Shown here: piece by piece, positions 51,809 through 60,095 of the stretch | How the letters are laid out: the number at the start of each line of letters is the position of its first letter | Numbering within the stretch: position 1 is the first letter of the stretch | Assembly (NCBI GenBank): GCA_001799575.1 | Contig: MGTT01000016.1 | Location: forward strand, 183,401 to 247,400 | Length of the DNA: 64,000 nt | Direction: 5' to 3' | Origin: Elusimicrobia bacterium GWA2_56_46 | GTDB taxonomy: Bacteria; Elusimicrobiota; Elusimicrobia; Elusimicrobiales; UBA9959 | Notes under the pieces: model-generated | Databases searched by the model: none | Told to the model about the DNA's origin: nothing | Seen by the model: the letters and a program-made list of their open reading frames with translations, nothing else | Position numbers and translations under genes: made by a program

Positions 51809-52301
51809 AAATAAAACACTCCTTTTTTCGCGTCCGATGGATGGAATGCTTTCAGTACAACCTGAAGCCATAGCGACGATAGTCCGCTATTCAAAGCCAG
51901 ATGGTGAACATTCTGAGGCAGGTGGCGTGCTTTTAGGGAGACTTATTCTTGAATCAAGAGATGTTGCCATCGATCGTGTAACAGAGCCTTTCGAAGCGGA
52001 CAAACGCAGTAAATTCCATTTTTGGCGATCTCGTATGCCGCATCAGAACATCGTAGATCAAGCCTGGAAGAATTCCACGGGAACATGTATTTATCTGGGA
52101 GAATGGCATTGCCATCCAGAGGATGACCCACATCCCTCCAAACATGACTTAGAAAACTGGGCTAAGATTGCAAGAACTGCCAGCTACGAACAAGATTTTC
52201 TTTTTTTCGTAATCGCCGGATATACACGAATACGTGCCTGGGAGCTAAATAAAGCCAGAATCAAGCCGACGGAGTTGCTTGAAAGTGAGTGTGGAAGATA
52301 A
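51801..52301 (+). CDS. cap3: CBASS Cap3-type JAB/JAMM isopeptidase
   Basis: About 166 residues from the GTG at 51801, which overlaps the cap2 stop; an upstream TTG at 51777 is less likely. The JAMM motif is complete: Glu in SEAGGVLLGR, then EWHCHPEDDPHPSKHD (HxHx7Sx2D). It should reverse the conjugation made by Cap2. It completes the four-gene type II CBASS. Followed 10 bases later by a lipoprotein gene. Confidence 0.9.
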   Translation: MAKNKTLLFSRPMDGMLSVQPEAIATIVRYSKPDGEHSEAGGVLLGRLILESRDVAIDRVTEPFEADKRSKFHFWRSRMPHQNIVDQAWKNSTGTCIYLGEWHCHPEDDPHPSKHDLENWAKIARTASYEQDFLFFVIAGYTRIRAWELNKARIKPTELLESECGR

Positions 52302-52310
52302 GAGAGGAAA

Positions 52311-52841
52311 ATGATGAAAAACCATGTCATTGGTGTAATGAGCATCTGCCTTATTTGTGCGGGTTGTGCAAGCCGGCAATTATTGCGTCCAGTAAACACA
52401 CAGGGGGCGGAGAATCTTAGGAACCTGAGTGCAAATATTGAGATAATTCGAGGAACATATATTCCTGTCATGGGCGCTTACTTGGACTTCAAAATCCAAC
52501 AGCTTCGTGTGGCGAAACAGAACGAACTATTGGCAGGGGGAATAAAACTGTCTCCAGAAGCGCAAATTCAGCTTGAATTTTATACCCGCGACCAGCAGGC
52601 AAAGAAAAAAGAGGTGCTGGATTTGCTTCAGGCATTGCTAGATACGTTGAAGGAGCAAACCGATATCGCTACAGTCCATCTTGATGCCTACAAGAGTTTT
52701 GCTGAAAGCGGAAGATTGAGCGATGCCGTTGCTGCGCAACTGCAAGACTCTAATTTCCAGATAAAGGCGTTGTCTATGCTCAAAATGGACCCGGTGAAAG
52801 CAAAACGAGTGCAAGAATTACTGTCGGAATTATCGAGGTAA
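52311..52841 (+). CDS. Putative lipoprotein, unknown
   Basis: 176 residues. The N-terminus (MMKNHVIGVMSICLICAGC) is a lipoprotein signal with lipobox LICAGC. The mature part is helical, with QQAKKKEVLDLLQALLDTLKEQ forming a probable coiled coil. It starts 10 bases after cap3 and has the same A+T-rich composition, so it may be an accessory or a fellow passenger of the CBASS unit. No family recognised. Confidence 0.7.
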   Translation: MMKNHVIGVMSICLICAGCASRQLLRPVNTQGAENLRNLSANIEIIRGTYIPVMGAYLDFKIQQLRVAKQNELLAGGIKLSPEAQIQLEFYTRDQQAKKKEVLDLLQALLDTLKEQTDIATVHLDAYKSFAESGRLSDAVAAQLQDSNFQIKALSMLKMDPVKAKRVQELLSELSR

Positions 52842-52853
52842 TGGAGGCGAGTT

Positions 52854-53189
52854 ATGTCAAATAACACTGAGGAACAGGAAACAGCCGTTGCGGGACTTCC
52901 CGCTGAAGTTCAGGAACAAGTAAAAAATCTAGTGATGTTAGTTGCGACCCAGCAACAAGAGATTGCCTTATTGCGCTCCCAGCTTGCGGGGTTTATGTCA
53001 GTAGGAGGGCCTCAACCATCACAATTGGCTCAGGCTTTTTCTAAAGCCTCTCGTAATACCTTTGGGAAGGATGATGCTACTGAGGCAGTCGCAAACCTTA
53101 AGGAAGAGCTTCAAAAACGGGATCAATGGGTTTCGGCAGTAGTGAAGTCTTTTCGCTTTGCGAAAGAAGTAGTGACAATACTGAAATAG
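52854..53189 (+). CDS. Small coiled-coil protein, unknown
   Basis: 111 residues with heptad-like stretches (VQEQVKNLVMLVATQQQEIALL near 20-40) and no signal peptide. GGAGGCGAG precedes the ATG. It follows the lipoprotein gene by 12 bases and probably belongs to the same transcript. The neighbour pair lipoprotein plus coiled-coil has no role I can name. Confidence 0.65.
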   Translation: MSNNTEEQETAVAGLPAEVQEQVKNLVMLVATQQQEIALLRSQLAGFMSVGGPQPSQLAQAFSKASRNTFGKDDATEAVANLKEELQKRDQWVSAVVKSFRFAKEVVTILK

Positions 53190-53210
53190 AATTGCTGTTA
53201 TTTTACGATA

Positions 53211-53402
53211 ATGACATTGCCTGAGTTATTGCCTGATAATAACGAGTTCAGGGAAAAATCGCGGCGGTTCTGGTCTAAGAAGTATGGACGAGAACTGTCT
53301 ATGGGAGAGATTGACGAAATATATCGTAATCTCACCGGCTATTTTAATCTTCTTCTGCGTTGGAAGCATGAAGACGATGCCAAGAATGAGAAGAAAATGT
53401 GA
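53211..53402 (+). CDS. Small helical protein preceding the TOTE-type gene
   Basis: 63 residues, mostly helical, with FREKSRRFWSKKYGRELSMG and EIYRNLTGYFNLLLRW. It is a short, Trp- and Tyr-rich protein of a kind often found beside helicase genes in mobile islands. It starts 21 bases after the coiled-coil gene and lies 33 bases before the primase-helicase gene. The ribosome-binding site is unclear. Confidence 0.6.
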   Translation: MTLPELLPDNNEFREKSRRFWSKKYGRELSMGEIDEIYRNLTGYFNLLLRWKHEDDAKNEKKM

Positions 53403-53435
53403 TCTTCCCACAAATTCAGTCTATGTCGAGTTTTT

Positions 53436-55769
53436 ATGCATGATGAGCTTGAGCACGCAGAGCTTGAAATAAAACGTCTCCAACAGGAAAATGAGGAGCT
53501 TCGCAGGCGTTTGGGAATGGCCGCCGATGCTCCCACGCCGGCCTATACAACGGAAGCCCCGGAACTTCCGTTGATAGCAGACTCTTTGCCGTCGGTTGCA
53601 CAAAACTCAGCGCCAGAGGATAAGATTAAGCTGTTCCGCTCTTTATTCCGGGGCAGGGAAGATGTCTATGCTGTTCACTGGGTCAATGAGCGAACGGGCA
53701 AGAAAGGCTATTCTCCGGCTTGCGAAGACCCTTACAGCCTCCAGAAGGGAAAGCCTCGCACCTATTTGCCACTGACAGACCATGTGATCGTGAATCACTT
53801 TGAAGGGACCCAAACTGCCGGGGTGTTCCCTTTGCTTAAAGATAATTCCTGCTGGTTCCTGGCCTGCGATTTTGATAAGGAAGGCTGGCAACTGGATGCC
53901 GTAGCCTATATAGAAGTTTGTAAGCGGTATGGTATTCCCGCCTATTTGGAGCGATCACGCTCAGGTAATGGCGGCCATGTCTGGATATTCTTCTTCGCGC
54001 CGGTATCGGCTGTTTCCGCTCGGCAGCTTGGGATGAGGATTTTAAGGGTAACCATGGATGTCCGGGGGGACCTGGACCTCGGCAGTTATGACAGATTCTT
54101 CCCCAATCAGGATTTTGTGCCAAAAGGCGGCTTTGGAAATCTTATAGCCTTGCCGTTCCAAGGTAAATGCCGCACCATCGGTAATACTGAATTCCTCGAT
54201 GTTTCCACTACGGAATTAAAACCATATCCCGACCAGTGGTCTTTTTTAAGTGGCATCCAGCGACTCACTCCACAACAGCTGGATGCTTTACTTGAAGTTA
54301 TACCGTCTGTCACTATCGGCCCCGGCAAAGTCGAAGCCACGTCTGAAGCTATAAGAGCCAGATATCCGGCCCCTAAACAAATCCGTTGCGCGATGTGGTC
54401 GTCTTTCAGTCTCGAAAAGTCTGGTATTCCACCCTGGATGCTGTCCAAATTAAAGCATCTTGCCTCTCTGCATAATCCGGAGTTTTACAAAATGCAGAAA
54501 CTCCGCCGGTCGACGTACATGCTCACCCGATTTATCAAATGCTACCGTGAAGATTTTAGCCATTTCCACCTGCCACGTGGAACCCGGCAAGACGTTGAAG
54601 AAATAGCCCGACAAGCTGGAAGCGAGCTTCTATGCGTGGACCGGCGCAAAGTGCCGGAGCCACTCTCATTGGAATTTCACGGTAAATTAAGCCCTGACCA
54701 GGAAAAAGCGGCTCAAGCCGTCCTGCGCGAAGACATGGGGCTTCTTGTCGCGCCTCCCGGGGCCGGTAAAACGGTAATGGGCTGTTTCGCCATAGCCAAG
54801 CGCAATCTGCCGACCTTGATTTTGGCCCATCGTAAGCCCATCCTGGAACAATGGCGCAAACAGCTTACAACACTTTTAGGGCTGGAGCCTTTTCAAATCG
54901 GCCGGATCGGAGGCGGTAAAAAGGAACAAAACGGTATTATTGACCTAGCGACGCTCCAGACTTTGGCGCGTCTTGAGGATTTGCCCGCGCTTTTCTCTAA
55001 ATATGGGTTTATCATAGTTGATGAGTGCCACCACATACCTGCGGCGACTTTTGAAGCCTGTATAATGGAGGCCCCCACCAAATATATTCTGGGCCTCACA
55101 GCCACTCCTTACCGCCGGGATGGATTGCAGGATATACTTATCATGCAGTGCGGGCCAGTTCGCCATAAAATGTCGGAACAGATGAGTGATCTTCCGTTGC
55201 AGTTGAATATCCGAGAAACCGAGTTTGTGTGTCCGACAGACGTGGAGACGCCAATTCAGGAAGTTTTCCGCAGTATTGTGCATGACGAGACGCGCAGCAC
55301 GTTAATAGAGCAGGACATATCCGAAGCTTTGAAGCAAGGGAGACGCTGCCTGGTCTTAAGTCAGTGGAATGAGCATTGCCAGGCTTTGGCCGGCAAACTG
55401 ACGCAAAAGGGGAAGACTCCGTTTGTCTTAAGCGGAACCCAGGGCAAGAAAGAGCGTGCCGCAATCTTAAAATCAATCCAGGACACCCCGCAAGACAAAG
55501 ACTTAATCGTCGTCGCAACCGGACAGTATTTGGGAGAGGGCTTTGACTGTCCCCAGCTAGACACTCTTTTCCTCGCTTTCCCTGTATCTTTCAAAGGTAA
55601 ACTTATACAGTATGTGGGACGCATTATGCGGGAGCACCCGTCAAAAAACCGTGTGCTCGTCTATGATTACCGGGATTCGCAGGTCCCCGTCTTGAATAAA
55701 ATGTATGCGAACCGCATGAAAACATATAAAACCATGGGCTTTAATAATCAGAAGGAGACTCTGTTATGA
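53436..55769 (+). CDS. TOTE-type primase-helicase (AEP domain plus SF2 helicase)
   Basis: 777 residues. A coiled coil (1-30) is followed by an archaeo-eukaryotic-primase-like domain (~65-300) with the catalytic DxD in WFLACDFDKEGW near 143 and SRSGNGGHVWIFF near 175. A SF2 helicase fills ~420-760: VAPPGAGKTVMG, VDECHH, LTATPYRRDG and QYVGRIMREHPSK. It resembles proteins of TOTE-type conflict systems, proposed to act in anti-phage or inter-element defence. The next gene overlaps its stop by four bases. Confidence 0.85.
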   Translation: MHDELEHAELEIKRLQQENEELRRRLGMAADAPTPAYTTEAPELPLIADSLPSVAQNSAPEDKIKLFRSLFRGREDVYAVHWVNERTGKKGYSPACEDPYSLQKGKPRTYLPLTDHVIVNHFEGTQTAGVFPLLKDNSCWFLACDFDKEGWQLDAVAYIEVCKRYGIPAYLERSRSGNGGHVWIFFFAPVSAVSARQLGMRILRVTMDVRGDLDLGSYDRFFPNQDFVPKGGFGNLIALPFQGKCRTIGNTEFLDVSTTELKPYPDQWSFLSGIQRLTPQQLDALLEVIPSVTIGPGKVEATSEAIRARYPAPKQIRCAMWSSFSLEKSGIPPWMLSKLKHLASLHNPEFYKMQKLRRSTYMLTRFIKCYREDFSHFHLPRGTRQDVEEIARQAGSELLCVDRRKVPEPLSLEFHGKLSPDQEKAAQAVLREDMGLLVAPPGAGKTVMGCFAIAKRNLPTLILAHRKPILEQWRKQLTTLLGLEPFQIGRIGGGKKEQNGIIDLATLQTLARLEDLPALFSKYGFIIVDECHHIPAATFEACIMEAPTKYILGLTATPYRRDGLQDILIMQCGPVRHKMSEQMSDLPLQLNIRETEFVCPTDVETPIQEVFRSIVHDETRSTLIEQDISEALKQGRRCLVLSQWNEHCQALAGKLTQKGKTPFVLSGTQGKKERAAILKSIQDTPQDKDLIVVATGQYLGEGFDCPQLDTLFLAFPVSFKGKLIQYVGRIMREHPSKNRVLVYDYRDSQVPVLNKMYANRMKTYKTMGFNNQKETLL

Positions 55770-57145
55770 CCAAAATCCCCGAGTTTTTGCGTCAGGAGGA
55801 ATCTGAGACGTTGGAATTCAAAGAGGCATTCGGCAAGGAAGCTATTGAAACTATTGCCGCTTTTGCTAATACAAGAGGCGGTGCGCTGCTTATTGGGATA
55901 AATGACAAAGGAGTAGTAATCGGAGTCCCATCCACGAAGAATGCGCTGAAAGATTGGGCGAATCACATTTCCCAGGCGACCGGCGGTTTGCACCCGTCCA
56001 TTGAGGCGGGTGTGGTTAAGGGTAAGAACGTGGTTGTGATTCAAGTAGAAGAACATCGCATCAAGCCCGTTATGTGCCACGGTCGCGCTTTCATACGGTC
56101 CGGGTCCACCACGCGCCAGATGACGCTTGAAGAAATTACCAGGTGCGTATTGGCGAATGCGGGGGTGACATGGGATGCGTTGCCTGAACCCCGCGCCAAT
56201 GTGTCGGATATCTCCATGTCAAAGTTCAAAGCCTTTATGGACACCGCTAAGCAAGAGAAGCGGCGATCTATCCCCGCCGGAACGTCTCACGCCGAACTCC
56301 TTGAGAAGCTGGAACTGGTGATAAAGGGTAAGCCGACCCGGGCGGCGATTATGCTTTTTGGGAAAGAGCCTCAGCGGTTTTATAGCCAGGCTATGCTCAA
56401 GATAGGTCGCTTTCGGAACGAAACTCTCATGGTGGATGACCGGCGCATTGATGGGACATTGTTTGACCAAATTGAAGGCGCTATGGGATATTTTCGTGAG
56501 AAGCTGGACACGCGCTATGTGATGACAGGCCGCCCCCAGAGGGATGTTATATGGGAGTATCCGTTAAAAGCGCTAAGAGAGGCCGTTATCAACGCCATCT
56601 GCCATCGGGACTATATGAGCACGCGTGATACCGAAGTTCGTATCTATGATACCGAGCTTATGGTCTGGAATGCCGGCAACCTGCCTCCCGGCATTTCCCT
56701 GGACACTCTTAAGCTGAACCATCCCTCCGTTCCGCGCAACAAGAAAATCGCCGAAATCTTGTATTATGCCGGTGTCATAGAGGCATGGGGCGGCGGAACA
56801 AAATTAATCATGGCCGAGTGTGCTTTAGCCGAGATGCCAGAGCCGGTATTCGACCAGGAGATTGGCTTTAGGATTACATTTCGGAAAGCTGCCATGCAAA
56901 ATGCTACCCAGGAAAGTCCCAAGGATACTGCCCAGAAAACTGCCCAGATAGCTACCCAGAAAACTGCCCAGAAAATACTACAGGCTATTACTGGCAATTC
57001 ACGTGTTACTAGGAAAGAATTAGCTGGCATTGTCGGATTAACAGAGGATGGCGTCAAATATCACCTTAATATGTTGCAGAAGAAGAGTATCCTTCGCCGA
57101 ATAGGCCCAGATAAAGGTGGCTATTGGAAAATTATAAAGGGCTAA
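55766..57145 (+). CDS. AlbA_2 (Schlafen-like) ATPase with winged helix
   Basis: 459 residues. The N-terminal AlbA_2 domain (about 10-125) has ETLEFKEAFGKEAIETIAAFANTRGG. The middle is a GHKL-type ATPase-like domain (EYPLKALREAVINAICHRDY near 275, WGGGTKLIM near 340). A repeated TAQK linker at about 388-403 leads to a winged helix at 405-459. These are usually mobile-island regulators or defence proteins. ATG overlaps the primase-helicase stop, implying joint translation. In other genomes such proteins have been annotated as RecG-like, but no helicase domain is present here. Confidence 0.85.
   Translation: MTKIPEFLRQEESETLEFKEAFGKEAIETIAAFANTRGGALLIGINDKGVVIGVPSTKNALKDWANHISQATGGLHPSIEAGVVKGKNVVVIQVEEHRIKPVMCHGRAFIRSGSTTRQMTLEEITRCVLANAGVTWDALPEPRANVSDISMSKFKAFMDTAKQEKRRSIPAGTSHAELLEKLELVIKGKPTRAAIMLFGKEPQRFYSQAMLKIGRFRNETLMVDDRRIDGTLFDQIEGAMGYFREKLDTRYVMTGRPQRDVIWEYPLKALREAVINAICHRDYMSTRDTEVRIYDTELMVWNAGNLPPGISLDTLKLNHPSVPRNKKIAEILYYAGVIEAWGGGTKLIMAECALAEMPEPVFDQEIGFRITFRKAAMQNATQESPKDTAQKTAQIATQKTAQKILQAITGNSRVTRKELAGIVGLTEDGVKYHLNMLQKKSILRRIGPDKGGYWKIIKG
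56927..56974. repeat. Four 12-bp tandem repeats in the AlbA_2 gene
   Basis: ACTGCCCAGAAA, ACTGCCCAGATA, GCTACCCAGAAA and ACTGCCCAGAAA, in frame, encode a TAQK-type linker between the ATPase and winged-helix domains. Confidence 0.9.
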
Positions 57146-57229
57146 CCACGGAGAATTCTGGCTACTGTGACAAGTTGTGCCTATGACACATAGTTGACAC
57201 TATTCGCAACAGCAAGTGCTATGAATTAG

Positions 57230-57421
57230 GGTTATGATTGCGGGCTGACCGGAGAATTGCGGGAAGATTCAGTTATTTCCATTTTGGAAACAACTGCCAC
57301 GGATGGTAAGAAATATTGTAAGGGCGGCAAGAATAGCGTTAGCTGGGAGCAGATAGGCCGAATTGCGGTGCAGTGGCATCAAGGTCTACCCAAATCTCCT
57401 TCCAATAGCGTTCCGTGTTGA
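57230..57421 (+). pseudogene. Possible gene remnant near the right island end
   Basis: Sixty-three codons are open between an in-frame TAG and a TGA with plausible coding composition (VISILETTATDGKKY, SWEQIGRIAVQWHQG) but no start codon. It ends ten bases before the right attachment repeat. It may be a truncated cargo gene or integrase neighbour; it has no recognisable integrase motif. The bases 57146-57229 hold nothing else I can support. Confidence 0.3.
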
Positions 57422-57430
57422 CGAGTATCT

Positions 57431-57482
57431 TGCCCCCGCAACCAGATTTACAGATTCAAACCTGGAACAAGCAATATCAGGA
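57431..57482 (+). repeat. Right island attachment repeat (attR-like)
   Basis: Carries TGCCCCCGCAACCA (57431-57444), the tRNA-fMet 3' end without the rest of the tRNA, and the 24-bp repeat (57459-57482). It is followed by the tRNA terminator copy. Confidence 0.85.
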
Positions 57483-57484
57483 TG

Positions 57485-57508
57485 CCCTGGGCGCAAGCCC
57501 GGGGTTTT
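57485..57508 (+). terminator. Second copy of the tRNA terminator
   Basis: Same CCCTGGGC-GCAA-GCCCGGGG hairpin and T-run as at 41190-41213. Confidence 0.8.
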
Positions 57509-57584
57509 GTGTTTGTTGGCTGCCATTGTACGTCGTACTAGCCGGTAGTTGTTTGCGCCTAAGCGCCATTACGGATAGATTTGC

Positions 57585-57613
57585 TTGACATTATCCAGAT
57601 CAAGATATAGTAT
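57585..57613 (+). promoter_or_regulatory. Promoter of the Fur/PerR-like gene
   Basis: A perfect TTGACA (57585-57590), 17 bases, then TAGTAT (57608-57613); TATAGT at 57606 is an alternative with a 15-base spacer. The ATG at 57620 is only six bases after the -10, implying a leaderless message. No clear palindromic Fur/PerR box is seen. Confidence 0.7.
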
Positions 57614-57619
57614 AGAGGC

Positions 57620-58021
57620 ATGCTGAATGCTTCGCTGGTTTTGAAGAAGCACAATATACGGCCCACGATGCATCGTTTGGCTGTGGCCAAGGTTATATTG
57701 ACCAGCAGGGCCCATCCATCGGCGGAGGAGGTCTGGATCTCGGTTAAAGCCAAATACCCCGCTATCTCGCGTGCTACGGTATACAACACCCTGGATCTGT
57801 TCGCGGAGAAAGGGCTGTTGCGCCGGCATATTTTACGCCAGGGAACGTCGGTCTATGACCCGGCTATCCAGCCGCACCACCACCTGGTTGAGGAAGAGAC
57901 CGGCCACGTTTACGATATCCCCTGGAACGCCGTTCGCCTCCCGGAGAGAATAGAGCTGTCGGATTTCGAAGTGACTGAGTTCCATCTGGTAATTAAGGGT
58001 AAAAAAAAGAGGGGGGGATAA
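57620..58021 (+). CDS. Fur-family (PerR-like) regulator lacking cysteines
   Basis: 133 residues. Winged helix at ~1-80 ([32 protein letters not shown]) and dimerisation/metal domain after. Asp and His ligands appear in [24 protein letters not shown], as in PerR, but the usual CxxC zinc pairs are missing; the protein has no Cys. The expected site of CENC is EEETG. It precedes the second catalase gene by four bases and should control it in response to peroxide or iron. Whether it still senses peroxide by His oxidation is a family inference. Confidence 0.85.
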   Translation: MLNASLVLKKHNIRPTMHRLAVAKVILTSRAHPSAEEVWISVKAKYPAISRATVYNTLDLFAEKGLLRRHILRQGTSVYDPAIQPHHHLVEEETGHVYDIPWNAVRLPERIELSDFEVTEFHLVIKGKKKRGG

Positions 58022-58025
58022 TACA

Positions 58026-59441
58026 ATGGAAAAAAAGAAACTTACAACCAACGCGGGCGCGCCCGTGGCGGACAATCAGAACATAATGACGGCGGGCAAG
58101 CGGGGACCGGTTCTGCTGCAGGATGTATGGTTCCTGGAGAAATTGGGGCATTTCGACCGCGAGGTGATACCTGAGCGGCGTATGCACGCCAAGGGTTCCG
58201 GCGCTTTCGGCTGTTTTACCGTGACGCACGACATAACAAAATACACCAAGGCCAAGATTTTCTCCAAAGTGGGCAAGAAGACCGATATGTTCGTACGGTT
58301 CTCCACTGTGGCGGGAGAGCGCGGCGCGGCTGACGCGGAGCGTGATATACGCGGCTTCGCCATGAAATTCTACACCGAGGAAGGCAACTGGGACCTTGTA
58401 GGCAATAATACCCCGGTTTTCTTCCTGCGCGATCCGCGCACCAATCTGCGCAGCGCGAAAAACAACTGGGATTTCTGGACATCCCTGCCTGAGGCCTTGC
58501 ATCAGATCACCATCACCATGAGCGATCGCGGCATCCCGTGCTCGTACCGGCATATGCACGGCTTCGGCAGCCATACTTTCAGCTTCATTAACGCTAAAAA
58601 CGAACGGTATTGGGTGAAGTTCCATTTCACCAGCCAACAGGGGATAAAAAATCTTACCGACCAGGAGTCCGCGGATATTATCGCCAAAGACCGTGAAAGC
58701 CACCAGCGCGACCTATACGAGAGCATTGCGCGTAAGGACTTCCCGAAGTGGACCATGTTCATACAGGTCATGCCGGAGAAGGAGGCCGCGAAAATGCCGT
58801 ATAATCCGTTTGACCTGACCAAGGTATGGTTCCACAAGGATTACCCGCTGATCGAGGCGGGGGTAATGGAACTTAACCGCAATCCGGAGAATTACTTCGC
58901 CGATGTGGAACAGGCGGCGTTCAATCCCGCGAACATTGTGCCCGGCATCGGATTCTCCCCGGACAAGATGCTGCAGGGGCGGTTGTTCTCTTATGGTGAC
59001 GCGCAACGCTACCGCTTAGGCGTGAATCATCACTTGATACCGGTAAACGCCTCCCGCTGTCCTTTCCACAGCTACCACCGCGACGGGGCCATGCGCGTAG
59101 ACGGCAACCACGGCGGCACGCTTGGTTATGAGCCCAACAGCTACGGCGAATGGCAGGAGCAGCCCGACTTCTCGGAGCCGCCGCTGAATCTGGAGGGGGC
59201 GGCGGGTCATTGGAACCACCGCGAAGACTCCGATTACTATACCCAGCCGGGCAAACTGTTTCGCTTAATGAGTCCGGCGCAGCAAAAAGTGCTGTTTGCG
59301 AACACTGCCCGCGCTATGGGCGACGCTCCGAATGAAGTAAAATTACGGCATATCGGCAACTGTATGAAAGCCGACCCGGTCTACGGCCAAGGCGTGGCCG
59401 AGGCGTTAGGCTTGCCGGTTAACGAAGCGGCCAGGGTCTGA
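58026..59441 (+). CDS. Heme catalase (second copy, with 14-codon internal deletion)
   Basis: 471 residues, closely similar to the 37283 catalase along its length, with His54, the Asn pair in GNNTPVFF and the heme Tyr in [12 protein letters not shown] present. But 14 residues that correspond to 138-151 of the first copy are absent: FFLRDP runs straight into [10 protein letters not shown]. The missing segment is highly conserved in catalases. The first gene retains an 11-bp direct repeat exactly flanking it and the second keeps one (variant) copy at 58427-58437, which fits a recombination or slippage deletion. GGGGGG precedes the ATG. Co-transcribed with the Fur-like gene; followed by ferritin 28 bases later. 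Activity is uncertain. Confidence 0.93.
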   Translation: MEKKKLTTNAGAPVADNQNIMTAGKRGPVLLQDVWFLEKLGHFDREVIPERRMHAKGSGAFGCFTVTHDITKYTKAKIFSKVGKKTDMFVRFSTVAGERGAADAERDIRGFAMKFYTEEGNWDLVGNNTPVFFLRDPRTNLRSAKNNWDFWTSLPEALHQITITMSDRGIPCSYRHMHGFGSHTFSFINAKNERYWVKFHFTSQQGIKNLTDQESADIIAKDRESHQRDLYESIARKDFPKWTMFIQVMPEKEAAKMPYNPFDLTKVWFHKDYPLIEAGVMELNRNPENYFADVEQAAFNPANIVPGIGFSPDKMLQGRLFSYGDAQRYRLGVNHHLIPVNASRCPFHSYHRDGAMRVDGNHGGTLGYEPNSYGEWQEQPDFSEPPLNLEGAAGHWNHREDSDYYTQPGKLFRLMSPAQQKVLFANTARAMGDAPNEVKLRHIGNCMKADPVYGQGVAEALGLPVNEAARV

Positions 59442-59469
59442 GCGATAACTTACCATCAAAGGAGAAAAC

Positions 59470-59967
59470 ATGATACCGAATAAAAAAATTGAAGCGATGT
59501 TGAATAAACAGATGAACGCGGAGTTTTACAACTCCCATCTCTACCTGGCGATGGCCGGCTGGTTCGAGTCGCAGAACCTGACTGGCTTCGCCCGCTGGAT
59601 GGAGATACAGGCGGAAGAAGAACGCGGCCATGCGCTGCGCTTCTATAAGCACCTGAAAGAGCGCCGGGCAGCCATACTGGTGGCGGAGGTGCCTGCGGTA
59701 CCGATCAAGTACAAGAGTCCGCTCGAAGCCGTGACTGCGGCATTTAACCACGAGGTTCATGTCAGCCAGGAAATAAATAAGATGCTGGAGGCGGCTAACT
59801 CGGAGAAAGACTTTGCCGCCGCGATCATGCTGCAGTGGTTCGTAAATGAGCAGGTGGAAGAGGAAGCCCAGACCGACGCCATCGTGCAGCAGTTGAAGAT
59901 GGCTGGAGAGTCCAAGGGCGGACTCATGCAGATAGACCACCACCTTGGCAAACGCAAGGATGACTGA
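59470..59967 (+). CDS. ftnA: Ferritin
   Basis: 165 residues. The four-helix bundle keeps the ferroxidase ligands: Glu in NAEFYNSHLY, Glu and His in EEERGHALRFYKHL, Glu in NHEVHVSQEINK and the Gln/Glu pair in QWFVNEQVEEE. It oxidises Fe2+ and stores iron, lowering Fenton chemistry. AAAGGAGAAAAC precedes the ATG. It forms a unit with the Fur-like and catalase genes. Confidence 0.95.
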   Translation: MIPNKKIEAMLNKQMNAEFYNSHLYLAMAGWFESQNLTGFARWMEIQAEEERGHALRFYKHLKERRAAILVAEVPAVPIKYKSPLEAVTAAFNHEVHVSQEINKMLEAANSEKDFAAAIMLQWFVNEQVEEEAQTDAIVQQLKMAGESKGGLMQIDHHLGKRKDD

Positions 59968-60046
59968 ATAACCGCATACCGACTGAAATAAAAAACCGGA
60001 CGGTTACCCAGAGCGGGGATCTCACGCCGGCCGCAAAAAACAGAGA

Positions 60047-60071
60047 ATCGGCGCGGTCTTGCCGCGCCGAT
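60047..60071. terminator. Hairpin between ferritin and peptidase genes
   Basis: ATCGGCGCGG (60047-60056) pairs with CCGCGCCGAT (60062-60071) around TCTTG. An A-run on the left gives a T-run for the minus strand only; on the plus strand no T-run follows, so termination of ferritin is uncertain. Confidence 0.5.
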
Positions 60072-60095
60072 AATACCGTTACAGGAGCCGATCAC

